The notes: a model not told the origin generated them from the letters alone. A DNA stretch of 64,000 bases from Bradyrhizobium sp. 1 (GCF_023073315.1 NZ_JADPJH010000034.1:268143-332142), one strand, 5' to 3'; counted from the first letter of the stretch, positions 24,278 to 34,624 are shown. A program made the numbers and translations.

Positions 24278-24832
24278 CTACCTGCCGCCCGAACCGATCG
24301 GTTGTTCCGGAGAACCTGGTCCTGAACCCGGTGAACCAATCGGCAAACCATTGCCGGTGTGACCGACCCCGACACCCGGCGCACCCACGGCGCCTGCACC
24401 GGCCGCGCTATTTGGCGCGGCGGTGTTCGCTCCTGTCGTCGCCGCCCTTTGCTCTGCGGAGACCGTGGCAGCCGTCGACGATTGCGGGGTCGTCGTGGCG
24501 GGAGTTTGCGATGGTTGCGTTGAGCTTGATGTTTGGCCGTTGTTCCCGTTGCCGTTCGAAGCCGCTGGTGCAGTACCCTGGCCGATCGGATTGGAGAAAG
24601 GCGCACTGCTGGGGTTGGTAGCGGTGGCGGCATTTCCGCTCGTCCCCGCCGCAGTCCCGCCGCTGGATGTACCTGCCGCTCCGGAGCTCGCACCGCTCCC
24701 ACCGGATGCGCCGCCTGATGCCGCTCCGCCGCCGGCACCACCACCACCACCGCCACCACCACCACCTTGTGCCAGGACGGGGGGCGCGACGGCGAGGCAG
24801 AGTGCGATGGCAAACAGAGATTTGCGGATCAT
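24278..24832 (-). CDS. secreted Gly/Ser/Thr/Ala-rich low-complexity protein
   Basis: A 184-residue protein with a clear signal peptide (MIRKSLFAIALCLAVAPPVLA) followed at once by about ten glycines and then Gly/Ala/Ser/Thr-rich low-complexity sequence to the end, with no recognisable domain. The ATG at 24832 is preceded by GGAGAAGGTC. On DNA level the glycine run is a stretch of GGTGGTGGC triplets, prone to slippage. It could be a cell-surface or matrix protein, but the sequence does not prove it. Confidence 0.65.
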   Translation of the reverse strand: MIRKSLFAIALCLAVAPPVLAQGGGGGGGGGGAGGGAASGGASGGSGASSGAAGTSSGGTAAGTSGNAATATNPSSAPFSNPIGQGTAPAASNGNGNNGQTSSSTQPSQTPATTTPQSSTAATVSAEQRAATTGANTAAPNSAAGAGAVGAPGVGVGHTGNGLPIGSPGSGPGSPEQPIGSGGR

Positions 24833-24938
24833 GACCTTCTCCACGATGAAGCAGGTCAATCGCTCAGGAACGGCGATGGTTCCTATCAGCTCGCGCTCGG
24901 AGAGGTGAGCAGACAACCCCGAGGTCCGTTAAGGCCGG

Positions 24939-25397
24939 TTGTCGGATCAGAAAGACACCGATCGTCCCGGCTTGCGCAAAACGAAGGGCGCGCGCAAGCT
25001 TGTCCGCATGGAAATCGGCGCGATCATCTTCATCACGTGCTTCTCGACCTGCTTCCTTGCGCAAGGCTACCTGCAATGGAAAGCTTTCAGGCTGTACAAA
25101 TTGCTTGGCGATCGCAAGAAGCAGATTGATTTGTGGTCGTTTTCTCTCTGGGCTCTGAGCAGTCCTGGCTACGCAAATTGGCGTCTGGCCTCCCGACTAA
25201 AGGATTTCGATGATCTGCCGGCCGAACTCCTTGAGCAATTGCCGCTTTTCCGCCGACACATCAAACCGGCCAAACGAATTTTTCTCGTCACCTGGCTGGT
25301 GACTTTCGTCATGATTGGTTCAGTCATTTTCAGGTCGCCTCATCACGCGCTAGCGAACTCTCCCTCGCGAATGGGACAGACCGCTGGAGTCCGCTAA
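24939..25397 (+). CDS. hypothetical two-TM membrane protein
   Basis: An open frame of up to 152 residues with a TTG start; an in-frame ATG at 25008 (MEIGAIIFITCFSTCFLAQGYLQW) would give a 129-residue protein. There are two hydrophobic helices, one at each end (MEIGAIIFITCFSTCFLAQG and IFLVTWLVTFVMIGSVIF), and between them a charged soluble part (LYKLLGDRKKQIDLWSF ... LLEQLPLFRRHIKPAKR). No family recognised. The start is uncertain. Confidence 0.55.
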   Translation: MSDQKDTDRPGLRKTKGARKLVRMEIGAIIFITCFSTCFLAQGYLQWKAFRLYKLLGDRKKQIDLWSFSLWALSSPGYANWRLASRLKDFDDLPAELLEQLPLFRRHIKPAKRIFLVTWLVTFVMIGSVIFRSPHHALANSPSRMGQTAGVR

Positions 25398-25504
25398 GGC
25401 CCTTATCGGACGTCAGCCGGAGCGGTATCGACGAACGCGCACACCACGCGAGCTCTCACAATTATAAAGGTCGCCCGGCTACCTCGGATGATGAAGGCGA
25501 CGCC

Positions 25505-27331
<1,827 letters not shown>

Positions 27332-27441
27332 GAGATCCGACCGTAAGAGAGGAGTCCGCTCCAAATAGGCCGGGGGAGCGGGAGTGGCAAATCCGGGATG
27401 TTCCTTAGGGGACGGCCCGGTTCTCCTTTGCCCACAATGGC

Positions 27442-27470
27442 TTGTTTTAGGCCCTTCCGTGGGTTATAGA
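27442..27470 (+). promoter_or_regulatory. candidate rpmE promoter
   Basis: TTGTTT (27442-27447), 17-base spacer, TATAGA (27465-27470), about 60 bases upstream of the L31 start. A good match to the sigma-70 pattern in an otherwise GC-rich gap. Confidence 0.5.
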
Positions 27471-27532
27471 GCGCCGAAATCCGTCATCGATCATCACTCA
27501 AGCGAGCGGCGCCGATCGCCCTAGGAATTGCC

Positions 27533-27760
27533 ATGAAAGCCGAAATTCATCCGGATTATCATACGATTAAGGTCGTGATGACCGACGGGACCGAGTACCT
27601 GACCCGCTCCACCTGGGGCAAGGAAGGCGACACGCTGAACCTCGACATCGACCCGAAGTCGCACCCGGCCTGGACCGGCGGCAACGCCCAGATGCTGGAT
27701 CGCGGCGGCCGCGTCTCGCGCTTCCAGAAGAAGTTTTCGGGCTTTCTCAAAAAGGATTGA
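27533..27760 (+). CDS. rpmE: 50S ribosomal protein L31
   Basis: Component of the large ribosomal subunit, at the inter-subunit bridge. The 75-residue sequence MKAEIHPDYHTIKVVMTDGTEYLTRSTWG ... DIDPKSHPAWTGG is diagnostic for L31. It lacks the CxxC zinc motif of the zinc-binding form, so it is a C-minus type. Ends in GFLKKD. It is monocistronic, with its own promoter and a strong intrinsic terminator at 27784-27818. Confidence 0.97.
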   Translation: MKAEIHPDYHTIKVVMTDGTEYLTRSTWGKEGDTLNLDIDPKSHPAWTGGNAQMLDRGGRVSRFQKKFSGFLKKD

Positions 27761-27783
27761 TCCGGCCCTCAAGGCTGGAGACG

Positions 27784-27818
27784 AAAAACGCCCCCGGGAA
27801 ACCGGGGGCGTTTTTGTT
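27784..27818 (+). terminator. Rho-independent terminator of rpmE
   Basis: CGCCCCCGG-GAAA-CCGGGGGCG stem followed by TTTTTGTTT. The A-run on the 5' side makes it potentially bidirectional, also serving the convergent RcdA-like gene. Confidence 0.93.
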
Positions 27819-27849
27819 TGTGGGGGCTCTCGACCAAGGTCCGAGGTTT

Positions 27850-27945
27850 CGTCGGGTGGGCAAAGCGAAGCGTGCCCCCCTTTTTGTCATGATCTCGAAG
27901 GACAGATGGTGGGCACGGCGCTACGCGCCTTTGCCCACCTACGGC
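27850..27945. repeat. palindromic intergenic repeat, family E
   Basis: GTGGGCAAAGCGAAGCGTGCCC faces GGGCACGGCGCTACGCGCCTTTGCCCAC around a short centre. It is a single copy in this window, located between the convergent rpmE and RcdA-like genes. Confidence 0.65.
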
Positions 27946-27953
27946 ACCCGTGC

Positions 27954-28463
27954 TTACCGCTCGAACGCGGCCTTCAGCGCGTTGAGGTGCGGCACCAGCG
28001 GGTTGCCGATCGCGGGCATATCGGCCGGCGGGGTGTGGATCGTGGTGTCGAGGCGGCGGACGCGGGTCTGCAGGCTCATCGAGCGGTGAATCAAATCCTG
28101 CAGCTGCGAGGGCAGCTTGTCGATGGTGTCGGACGCGCCGGGATCGGCCGCCGAGAGCTTGACCTTGGTCTTTTCGCGGTTGGCCTGGCCCAGCGTCATC
28201 TCGCCTTCCTTCACCGCGCGGTGCAGCAGCAGCCACGAGGCAAGCTGCATCAGGCGGGTGGTGAGGCGCATGCTTTCGGTCGCATAGGTGAGGCTGACGG
28301 CGCGATCGAGCGCCTTCGCCTCGGTGCGGCCGGCTCCGTCGAGATAGGCCGCGGTCTCTTCGACCAGGTCCATGCCCTCGCGGAACAGGACGCCGAACGC
28401 CGCAGAATTGGTGAACCGCTCGCTGAGTTGAACGAGAGCACCTTCGGCTTGCAAACGTTCCAT
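27954..28463 (-). CDS. DUF1465 / RcdA-like protein
   Basis: A 169-residue helical protein of the DUF1465 family, to which Caulobacter RcdA, a ClpXP adaptor for cell-cycle proteolysis of CtrA, belongs. Typical segments are SERFTNSAAFGVLFREGMDLVEETAAYLDG, the SLTYATESMRLTTRLMQLASWLLLHRAVKEGEMT core and a C-terminal MSLQTRVRRLD helix. By analogy it may deliver substrates to ClpXP; that is inference. It is convergent with rpmE. Upstream lies a 420-base gap containing a probable small RNA. Confidence 0.87.
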   Translation of the reverse strand: MERLQAEGALVQLSERFTNSAAFGVLFREGMDLVEETAAYLDGAGRTEAKALDRAVSLTYATESMRLTTRLMQLASWLLLHRAVKEGEMTLGQANREKTKVKLSAADPGASDTIDKLPSQLQDLIHRSMSLQTRVRRLDTTIHTPPADMPAIGNPLVPHLNALKAAFER

Positions 28464-28683
28464 GGTTAACGCCCCTTACGCAACTGTTTACCCACCCGGC
28501 TTTGGCACCGGCTTATGATGAACAAATCATTGCGCGGGCCGGACCCGGAGTCCAGCGACAAGCGCGGATATGGTTTCCGCGGGTCTTTCCTCGGAATTCA
28601 ACCGCAGCGGACGCTTGTTTTGACGTGTTTGCTTGACGCGAACCGGTACCCACTTCGCTCGAAAACGCCTTGAACGCCAAAGC

Positions 28684-28713
28684 AAAAAAAGAGCCGCCGG
28701 AAAACCGGCGGCT
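28684..28713 (-). terminator. Rho-independent terminator of the small RNA
   Basis: Perfect 9-bp stem AGCCGCCGG/CCGGCGGCT with a TTTT loop, then C and seven T on the minus strand. On the plus strand the following sequence is TTTGAAAG, so it acts on minus-strand transcripts. Confidence 0.9.
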
Positions 28714-28783
28714 TTGAAAGTTGATAACAGGGAGGCGTCAAACAGAGTGGACAGGAGCCACTCGGTGTCCAAACGAGGACAGT
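28684..28783 (-). ncRNA. probable trans-acting small RNA with C-rich loops
   Basis: Lies in the 420-base gap between the SDR gene and the RcdA-like gene. On the minus strand three hairpins follow each other: UGUCC-UCGUUU-GGACA; GAGUGG-CUCCUGU-CCACUC; and a terminator AGCCGCCGG-UUUU-CCGGCGGCU followed by CUUUUUUUG. The second loop and the single-stranded region GCCUCCCUG are complementary to Shine-Dalgarno sequences, as in other alphaproteobacterial anti-SD small RNAs. A promoter candidate TTTACT-N18-TTTATG ends at 28790. The predicted length is about 100 nt. There is no coding sequence on this strand. Confidence 0.7.
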
Positions 28784-28789
28784 TCCAGT

Positions 28790-28819
28790 CATAAAGCGAA
28801 AAGCTTAATGTGGAGTAAA
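28790..28819 (-). promoter_or_regulatory. candidate promoter of the small RNA
   Basis: TTTACT (28819-28814) and TTTATG (28795-28790), 18-base spacer, on the minus strand. It places the transcript start near 28783, at the first hairpin. Confidence 0.4.
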
Positions 28820-28883
28820 CGAGCGATTATTTTGAGGGTTCGTTAGCCATGTCGGCCAAAGGCCGAGTGAACTTGCGGAACAC

Positions 28884-29747
28884 TCAAGTGGCTTGATGCG
28901 CAACCGAGGTCGACGACGCCGGCGGTGTCAGCTCGAGCGGAAGCTTGTTGTATTTGCGGAGACCCTTGTCGACGAAGGATTCCGGCAGGAAGCGGCGCAT
29001 GAGGCTGACCTGCCTCGCCACCTTCCCCGCGGTATAGCGCCTCCTGGGCGTTGCCGCATTGGCCGCCTTCACGACCATGTCGGCGACCACCTCCGGTGCA
29101 TCTCCCGTCTCGACGATCTCGCGCATCACCTTCTCGGCATCGGCGCGAGCGGCATCATACACTGCAAGCGGACGATCGGCCCGCGTCAGGTTTTCTTCGA
29201 ACGACGTGCGGGTGCCGCCGGGCTCCACCAGCACGATGCGGATGCCTTGCGTTCGCACTTCGTGGTCGAGCGATTCCGAATATCCTTCGAGCGCATGCTT
29301 GGTCGATGCATAGAGCGCGCTGTAGGGAGCGGGGATCAGCCCGAGGACGGAGCTGAGATTGACGATCCGGCCCTCGCGCTGCCGTCTCATCACGGGCAGG
29401 ACCGCATTGGTCAGACGCACCACGCCGAACACATTCACGTCGAACAAGGCCTTCGCCTGTGCCGCGGAGGATTCCTCCGCGCCGCCGAGAAGCCCGATCC
29501 CGGCATTGTTGACAAGAAGGTCGATCCGTCCTGCGCGGCTCACGACGTCGTCGACCAGCGCCTGTACGGAGGAATCATCCGTGACGTCGCAGACCAGCAT
29601 TGTCACCCCATCCGAGGTGTTGGCAGCCTGTTTCCGGCTGGTTCCGAAGACCCGGTAGCCATCGCGCCGCAGCGCGCGTGCCGTCGCGAGCCCGATGCCG
29701 GAGGAAGCGCCGGTGACCAGCGCAACGCCGCGTTTTGCCTTACTCAT
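28884..29747 (-). CDS. SDR-family oxidoreductase
   Basis: A 287-residue classical short-chain dehydrogenase. Cofactor motif VTGASSGIGLATARAL at residue 11, DVTDDSS, NNAGIGLLGG, and the catalytic Ser-Tyr-Lys as SSVLGLIPAPYSALYASTKHALEGYSES. The C-terminal part is longer than in the 250-residue core, as in SDRs of the 'extended tail' NADP type. Substrate unknown. It is divergent from an HxlR regulator across 83 bases that hold an inverted repeat, so it is probably that regulator's target. Confidence 0.9.
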   Translation of the reverse strand: MSKAKRGVALVTGASSGIGLATARALRRDGYRVFGTSRKQAANTSDGVTMLVCDVTDDSSVQALVDDVVSRAGRIDLLVNNAGIGLLGGAEESSAAQAKALFDVNVFGVVRLTNAVLPVMRRQREGRIVNLSSVLGLIPAPYSALYASTKHALEGYSESLDHEVRTQGIRIVLVEPGGTRTSFEENLTRADRPLAVYDAARADAEKVMREIVETGDAPEVVADMVVKAANAATPRRRYTAGKVARQVSLMRRFLPESFVDKGLRKYNKLPLELTPPASSTSVAHQAT

Positions 29748-29792
29748 CTGTCTCCGCTTTCATTTTGTCGTGGAATATCGATGCAGGCCGTG

Positions 29793-29824
29793 TTACTATC
29801 AATTCAGTAGTAAGTCACTATCAA
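29793..29824. promoter_or_regulatory. candidate HxlR operator between SDR and regulator
   Basis: TTACTA (29793-29798) and TAGTAA (29808-29813) form an inverted repeat. ACTATCAA occurs twice in direct orientation (29795-29802 and 29817-29824). The site lies in the 83-base gap of a divergent regulator/target pair, the usual place for a HxlR binding site. Confidence 0.55.
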
Positions 29825-29830
29825 AAAGAT

Positions 29831-30265
29831 ATGGACATGAATCTGTCGGATCAACCGTGCGTGATCGCCCGATGCCTCGCGCTGGTAGGGGACGCATGGA
29901 GCATCCTGATCTTGCGAGACGCGCATGCGGGGCTGACCCGGTTCGACGAATTCAGGAAAAGCCTGGGTATCGCGCCGACGATCCTGACCCGCCGGCTTGC
30001 GACCTTGACGGACGAGAGGTTGCTGGAAAAACGCCGCTACTCGGAGCGGCCACCGCGCGATGAGTACGTTCTGACGGCCGCCGGCGAGGACTTCCTGCCG
30101 GTGCTGTTCGCGTTCGGTGCGTGGGGACGGAAGTATCGCGGCGGCGGGGACGTCACCCGGTTCTTCGACGCCGAGGCCGGAACCGAGATCGATCCCGTCA
30201 CCATCGACCGCGCGACCGGCGCCACGATCGGAACGCGCCCCATTCGGATCGTCGCACCCGAGTAG
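29831..30265 (+). CDS. HxlR-family transcriptional regulator
   Basis: A 144-residue winged-helix regulator. The HxlR domain spans residues 9-110: CVIARCLALVGDAWSILILRDAHAGLTRFDEFRKSLGIAPTILTRRLATLTDERLL, followed by the wing RRYSERPPRDEYVLTAAGEDFLPVLFAFGAWG. Cys10 and Cys15 are in the position used for redox or electrophile sensing in some family members. The ATG at 29831 (MDMNLSDQ) is preceded by AAAAAGAT. It is divergent from the SDR gene and probably represses it, with aldehyde- or quinone-type inducers being common in the family (inference). Confidence 0.9.
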   Translation: MDMNLSDQPCVIARCLALVGDAWSILILRDAHAGLTRFDEFRKSLGIAPTILTRRLATLTDERLLEKRRYSERPPRDEYVLTAAGEDFLPVLFAFGAWGRKYRGGGDVTRFFDAEAGTEIDPVTIDRATGATIGTRPIRIVAPE

Positions 30266-30277
30266 AACGACGGTTTG

Positions 30278-30469
30278 TTACTTCTTGAAAAAACCATCCG
30301 CCGCATCGCGCGAGGCACGCTTCTGTGTTGCGGCTTGCTCCAGCCTTGCGATCTCGGTCTTCAACAGCGCGACGCGCTCGGTCAGTTCCTCCACGGACAA
30401 GAGTGAGAGATCCTGTCCGATCTCGTGGCTGATCTTCTTGCGCGGGCGGTCGTCGTCTTCCGTCGCCAT
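30278..30469 (-). CDS. DUF1192 family protein
   Basis: A 63-residue acidic/helical protein: MATEDDDRPRKKISHEIG then LSLLSVEELTERVALLKTEIARLEQAATQKRASRDAADGFFKK. This matches the DUF1192 family, whose function is unknown. The ATG at 30469 follows AGGAGGAAC, which decides the start over an upstream in-frame codon at 30559. Convergent with the HxlR gene and divergent from the quinone oxidoreductase gene. Confidence 0.88.
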   Translation of the reverse strand: MATEDDDRPRKKISHEIGQDLSLLSVEELTERVALLKTEIARLEQAATQKRASRDAADGFFKK

Positions 30470-30585
30470 CGTCGTTCCTCCTGCGTTCGCGGACCGGACC
30501 ACACGGCTGAAGCGGTTGCCAGCGCGGACCGCGCTGGCTAAGCAAGGCCCACGTTCCATCCCGCACCTTTGCTCAAGGACACATC

Positions 30586-31584
30586 ATGGACAAGCTCCCC
30601 GCGCAAATGACCGTGGTCGCCATCTCCAAGCCCGGCGGACCGGAAGTGCTGGTGCCGGAACAGCGGGCGCTGCCGCAGCCCGGCCCCGACGAGATCCTGG
30701 TCAAGGTGCAGGCCGCGGGCGTCAACCGGCCCGACGTGGCGCAGCGCTCCGGCGCCTATCCGCCGCCGCCCGGCGCCAGCGACCTGCCTGGTCTGGAGAT
30801 CGCAGGCGAAGTGGTCGCCGTCGGCAGCAACGCCAAGCGGCACAAGGTGGGCGACAAGGTGATGTCGCTCGTCGCCGGTGGCGGCTATGCGCAGTACTGC
30901 ATCGCGCAGGACGGCCAGGCCATGAGCGTGCCGCCGTCGCTGTCGATGACGGAAGCCGGCGCGCTGCCGGAAACCCTGATGACGGTCTGGCACAATGTGT
31001 TCGAGCGCGGCGGGCTGAAGGCCGGCGAGACGCTGCTGATCCATGGCGGCTCCTCCGGCATCGGCACCATGGCGATCCAGCTGGCGAAAGCGTTCGGCGC
31101 AAAAGTGTTCGTCACCGTCGGATCGCAGGACAAGATCGATGCCTGCCTCAAGCTCGGAGCGGATCGCGCCATCAACTACAAGACCGAAGACTTCGTCGCC
31201 GTGGTGAAGGAAGAGACCGACAACGCCGGCGTCAATCTGATCCTCGACATGGTCGCCGGCGAGTATGTCGACCGCAACTATGACGCCGCCGCGGTCGACG
31301 GCCGTATCGTGCAGATCGCGACCCTCAACGGCCCCAAGATCAGCGTCAACATCGCCAAGGTGATGGTGAAGCGGTTGACCCATACCGGCTCGACCTTGCG
31401 GCCCCGTAGTAATGCGGACAAGGCGGCGATGGTGGCCGCAATCGAGGCGAAAGTGATGCCGCTTTTGCGCGAAGGCCGGGTCAAACCGCTGATGGACAGC
31501 TCTTTCCCGCTGGAAAAGGCAGCCGACGCGCACCGGCGCATGGAGACCTCGGCACATATTGGCAAAATTGTGTTGGAGGTCTAG
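30586..31584 (+). CDS. zinc-free NAD(P)H:quinone oxidoreductase (MDR family)
   Basis: A 332-residue medium-chain dehydrogenase/reductase of the quinone oxidoreductase (PIG3/QorA-like) group. Substrate domain VNRPDVAQRSGAYPPPPGASDLPGLEIAGEVV; Rossmann motif LIHGGSSGIGTMAIQLAKAFGAKVFVT near residue 147. No structural zinc cysteines, as expected for this group. C-terminus SFPLEKAADAHRRMETSAHIGKIVLEV is typical. It reduces quinones or activated alkenes with NADPH; the physiological substrate is unknown. Divergent from the DUF1192 gene. Confidence 0.93.
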   Translation: MDKLPAQMTVVAISKPGGPEVLVPEQRALPQPGPDEILVKVQAAGVNRPDVAQRSGAYPPPPGASDLPGLEIAGEVVAVGSNAKRHKVGDKVMSLVAGGGYAQYCIAQDGQAMSVPPSLSMTEAGALPETLMTVWHNVFERGGLKAGETLLIHGGSSGIGTMAIQLAKAFGAKVFVTVGSQDKIDACLKLGADRAINYKTEDFVAVVKEETDNAGVNLILDMVAGEYVDRNYDAAAVDGRIVQIATLNGPKISVNIAKVMVKRLTHTGSTLRPRSNADKAAMVAAIEAKVMPLLREGRVKPLMDSSFPLEKAADAHRRMETSAHIGKIVLEV

Positions 31585-31737
31585 GCCGCTGGCCCACCCG
31601 GCAAGGCGGAAACCCTTTGATTTTCCTTGCTTTCGTGGCATCTATCGCGACGCGCCGAACGACTTCTGTCCGGCCTGAAATCGTCTTTACGTGCCATCCT
31701 TGCACACAAAGTTTGCGTCGAACGCGGAGAACTGACC

Positions 31738-34614
31738 TTGCGTCTGATCAGGTGCCTCGCGCCCATTGCGCTGGGCCTCATGATTCTTGTCGCCGCGCAT
31801 CCCGCGCGCGCGCTCGATGCTGTCAGCGTCCGCGGTGACGCGCCCGCGATCGACCTCACCGGTGTGCTCGAGCATCAGCGCAGCGATGCCGACCGTATCC
31901 AGGTCTCCACCGCGCCCGGCACCGACGGCATCGTCCGCCGCATCGAGGTGCGCGCCCGCGAAGGCGGCCAGAACTGGATCGTGTTCGCGCTCGCCAACAA
32001 CACCGACGACCAGCTCGACCGCCTGATCGTCGCTCCGCATTACCGCATCGTCTCCTCGGGGCTGCTGTGGCCCGACCTCGGGCTGTCGCGCATCGCGACC
32101 ATCACGCCCTCGACGGGCGACCGGCCGGAGCGGCAGGAAAGCCCGACCGCCGACGTGTTCCGCATCACGCTCGACCCCGGCGCCGTCATCACCTTCGTCG
32201 CGGAGCTGCGCACCGACAAGCTGCCGCAGCTCTATCTGTGGGAACCGGAAGCCTACAAGGACAAGGTCAACTCGTTCACGCTCTACCAGGGCATCGTGAT
32301 CGGCATCTCCGGCCTGCTTGCACTGGTGCTGACCATCCTGTTCGTCGTCAAGGGCAGCATCATGTTCCCGGCCGCCGCGGCGCTGGCCTGGGCGGTGCTG
32401 GTCTATATCGGCGTCGATTTCGGCTTCTGGGGCAAGGTTCTCGACATGTCGAACAACGCCGAGCGCATCTGGCGCGCGGCGGGTGAAGCGATATTGGCGG
32501 CCACGCTGCTGGTGTTCCTGTTCGCCTATCTCAACCTCAGTCGATGGCATGTGCGCTATTCGCACATCACGGTCGGCTGGCTGGCGTTCCTGGGGTCTCT
32601 CGTCGCGCTTGCTTTGTTCGATCCGGCCGTCGCCTCCGGCATCGCGCGCATCTCGCTGGTGCTGATCGCCTTCGCCGGTTTTGCGCTGATCGTCTATCTC
32701 TCCACCCACGGTTTTGACCGCGCGGTGCTGCTGATCCCGACCTGGTTCCTGCTCGTGGTCTGGGTGGTCGCGGCCGGCATGACGGTGGCCGGCTCCGTCA
32801 CCAACGACATCGTCGGCCCTGCCCTGCTCGGCGGCCTGGTGCTGATTGTCATGCTGATCGGCTTCACGGTGATGCAGCACGCCTTTGCGGGCGGCGGCGC
32901 CACCACCGGCGTCGTCTCCGACATCGAACGGCGCGCGCTGGCGCTGGCCGGTTCCGGCGACCTGATCTGGGACTGGGACGTCTCCGCCGACAAGGTTTTT
33001 ACCAGCCCCGAGACCGAAGCCCTGCTCGGCCTCAAGCGCGGCACGCTGGAGGGCCCGGCGGCGTCCTGGCTCGAAGTGCTGCACCCGCTCGACCAGGACC
33101 GTTTCCGCGCCGCGCTCGACAGCGTGCTCGACCAGCGCCGCGGCCGGCTGGTGCAGGATTTCCGCCTGCGCACGCCGGACGGCCATTTCATGTGGTTCGC
33201 GCTGAAGGCGCGCCCGGTGGTCGGTTCGGACGGCGAGGTCTCGCGCGTGGTCGGTACGCTCACCGACGTCACCGAGCTGCGCAACGCCGAGGAGCGCCTG
33301 CTGCACGATTCCGTGCATGACAACCTCACCGGCCTGCCCAACCGCAAACTGTTCATGGACCGGCTGGGTGCGGTGGCGCATTTCGCCAAGACCATGCCGA
33401 CGCTGCGACCGACGCTGATGGTGATCGACCTCGACCGCTTCAAGCAGGTCAACGATTCCGTCGGCATCGCGGTCGGCGATTCCATCCTGCTGACGCTGGC
33501 CCGCCGCCTCACCCGCATCCTGAAGCCGCAGGACACGCTGGCGCGGCTCGCCGGCGACCAGTTCGGCCTGATCCTGCTGTCGGAGCAGGACCCGGCCCGC
33601 ATCACCGCCTTCGCCGAGACCATCCGCAAGACCATCCGCGCGCCGATCGCCTTCAACGAGCGCGAGATTTTCCTGACCGCCTCGATCGGCCTCGCGCTGT
33701 CCGATCCGCAAGTTCAGCTCACCGACGAGATCATCAAGGACGCCGAGCTCGCGATGTATCATTCCAAGCGCATCGGCGGCGACCGCATCGACGTCTACAA
33801 GGCCGCGATGCGGGCGCGTAAAACCGACCGGCTGACGCTGGAGAGCGAGCTGCGCCGCGCCATCGAGCGGCAGGAGCTCACGATCCTCTACCAGCCCATC
33901 GTGCGGCTGGAGGACCGTTCGGTCGCCGGTTTCGAGGCGCTGGTGCGCTGGGATCATCCGAAGCTCGGGCGGATGGCGCCGTCGGAATTCATCGCCATCG
34001 CGGAAGAGACCGGTCTGATCATCGACCTCGGCATGTTCGTGCTCGACCAGACCGCCAAGCAACTCTCGATCTGGCAGCGCGCGATGCGCTCGCGCGAGCC
34101 GATCTTCGCGTCCGTCAACGTCTCCTCGCGGCAATTGCTGCGCCACGATTTGATCCACGACATCCGCACCGTGCTGTCGCGCTCGTCGGTAGCGCGCGGC
34201 ACGCTCAAGCTCGAATTGACGGAATCAATGGTGATGGAGAACCCGGAGCACGCAGCGCAGATGCTGACGCGCATCCGCGAGCTCGGCACTGGTTTGTCGC
34301 TCGACGATTTCGGCACCGGCCATTCGTCGCTCGCCTATCTTCAGCGCTTCCCGTTCGACACCATCAAGATCGACCAGTCGTTCGTACGCACCACCAATCG
34401 CGGCACGCGGCCGGTGATCCTGAAGTCGATCATCGCGCTCGCGCACGATCTCGGCATGGACGTCGTGGCCGAAGGCGCCGAGACCGATTCCGATGCGGTC
34501 GAGCTCTACCAGATGGGCTGCGAATACGCGCAAGGCTTTGCCTTTGGCGAGCCGATGGACGCGGATGCCGCGATGCGCCTGCTGACGGAAGTGCGGCTGG
34601 AAGCGGCGAGCTGA
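31738..34614 (+). CDS. 7TM-PAS-GGDEF-EAL protein, likely c-di-GMP phosphodiesterase
   Basis: A 958-residue membrane signalling protein. It has a signal sequence, a periplasmic beta-rich sensor of about 150 residues, about seven membrane helices (residues 185-390), a PAS domain (about 400-520), a GGDEF domain and an EAL domain. The GGDEF motif is degenerate: A605-G606-D607-Q608-F609, so cyclase activity is unlikely. The EAL domain keeps its catalytic set: E733-A-L, SVNVSSRQL, ELTESMVM, DDFGTGHSSLAYL, IKIDQSF and AEGAET. It should therefore hydrolyse c-di-GMP, with the GGDEF part possibly sensing GTP. The TTG at 31738, with CGGAGAA upstream, gives the signal peptide directly. Earlier starts are possible. 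Confidence 0.88.
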   Translation: MRLIRCLAPIALGLMILVAAHPARALDAVSVRGDAPAIDLTGVLEHQRSDADRIQVSTAPGTDGIVRRIEVRAREGGQNWIVFALANNTDDQLDRLIVAPHYRIVSSGLLWPDLGLSRIATITPSTGDRPERQESPTADVFRITLDPGAVITFVAELRTDKLPQLYLWEPEAYKDKVNSFTLYQGIVIGISGLLALVLTILFVVKGSIMFPAAAALAWAVLVYIGVDFGFWGKVLDMSNNAERIWRAAGEAILAATLLVFLFAYLNLSRWHVRYSHITVGWLAFLGSLVALALFDPAVASGIARISLVLIAFAGFALIVYLSTHGFDRAVLLIPTWFLLVVWVVAAGMTVAGSVTNDIVGPALLGGLVLIVMLIGFTVMQHAFAGGGATTGVVSDIERRALALAGSGDLIWDWDVSADKVFTSPETEALLGLKRGTLEGPAASWLEVLHPLDQDRFRAALDSVLDQRRGRLVQDFRLRTPDGHFMWFALKARPVVGSDGEVSRVVGTLTDVTELRNAEERLLHDSVHDNLTGLPNRKLFMDRLGAVAHFAKTMPTLRPTLMVIDLDRFKQVNDSVGIAVGDSILLTLARRLTRILKPQDTLARLAGDQFGLILLSEQDPARITAFAETIRKTIRAPIAFNEREIFLTASIGLALSDPQVQLTDEIIKDAELAMYHSKRIGGDRIDVYKAAMRARKTDRLTLESELRRAIERQELTILYQPIVRLEDRSVAGFEALVRWDHPKLGRMAPSEFIAIAEETGLIIDLGMFVLDQTAKQLSIWQRAMRSREPIFASVNVSSRQLLRHDLIHDIRTVLSRSSVARGTLKLELTESMVMENPEHAAQMLTRIRELGTGLSLDDFGTGHSSLAYLQRFPFDTIKIDQSFVRTTNRGTRPVILKSIIALAHDLGMDVVAEGAETDSDAVELYQMGCEYAQGFAFGEPMDADAAMRLLTEVRLEAAS

Positions 34615-34624
34615 TCTGCACTTC

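Noticed and set aside
31687..34158. 823-codon open frame on the minus strand
   Set aside because: It is antisense to the GGDEF-EAL gene, whose domains are unmistakable; long antisense frames are expected at this GC content.
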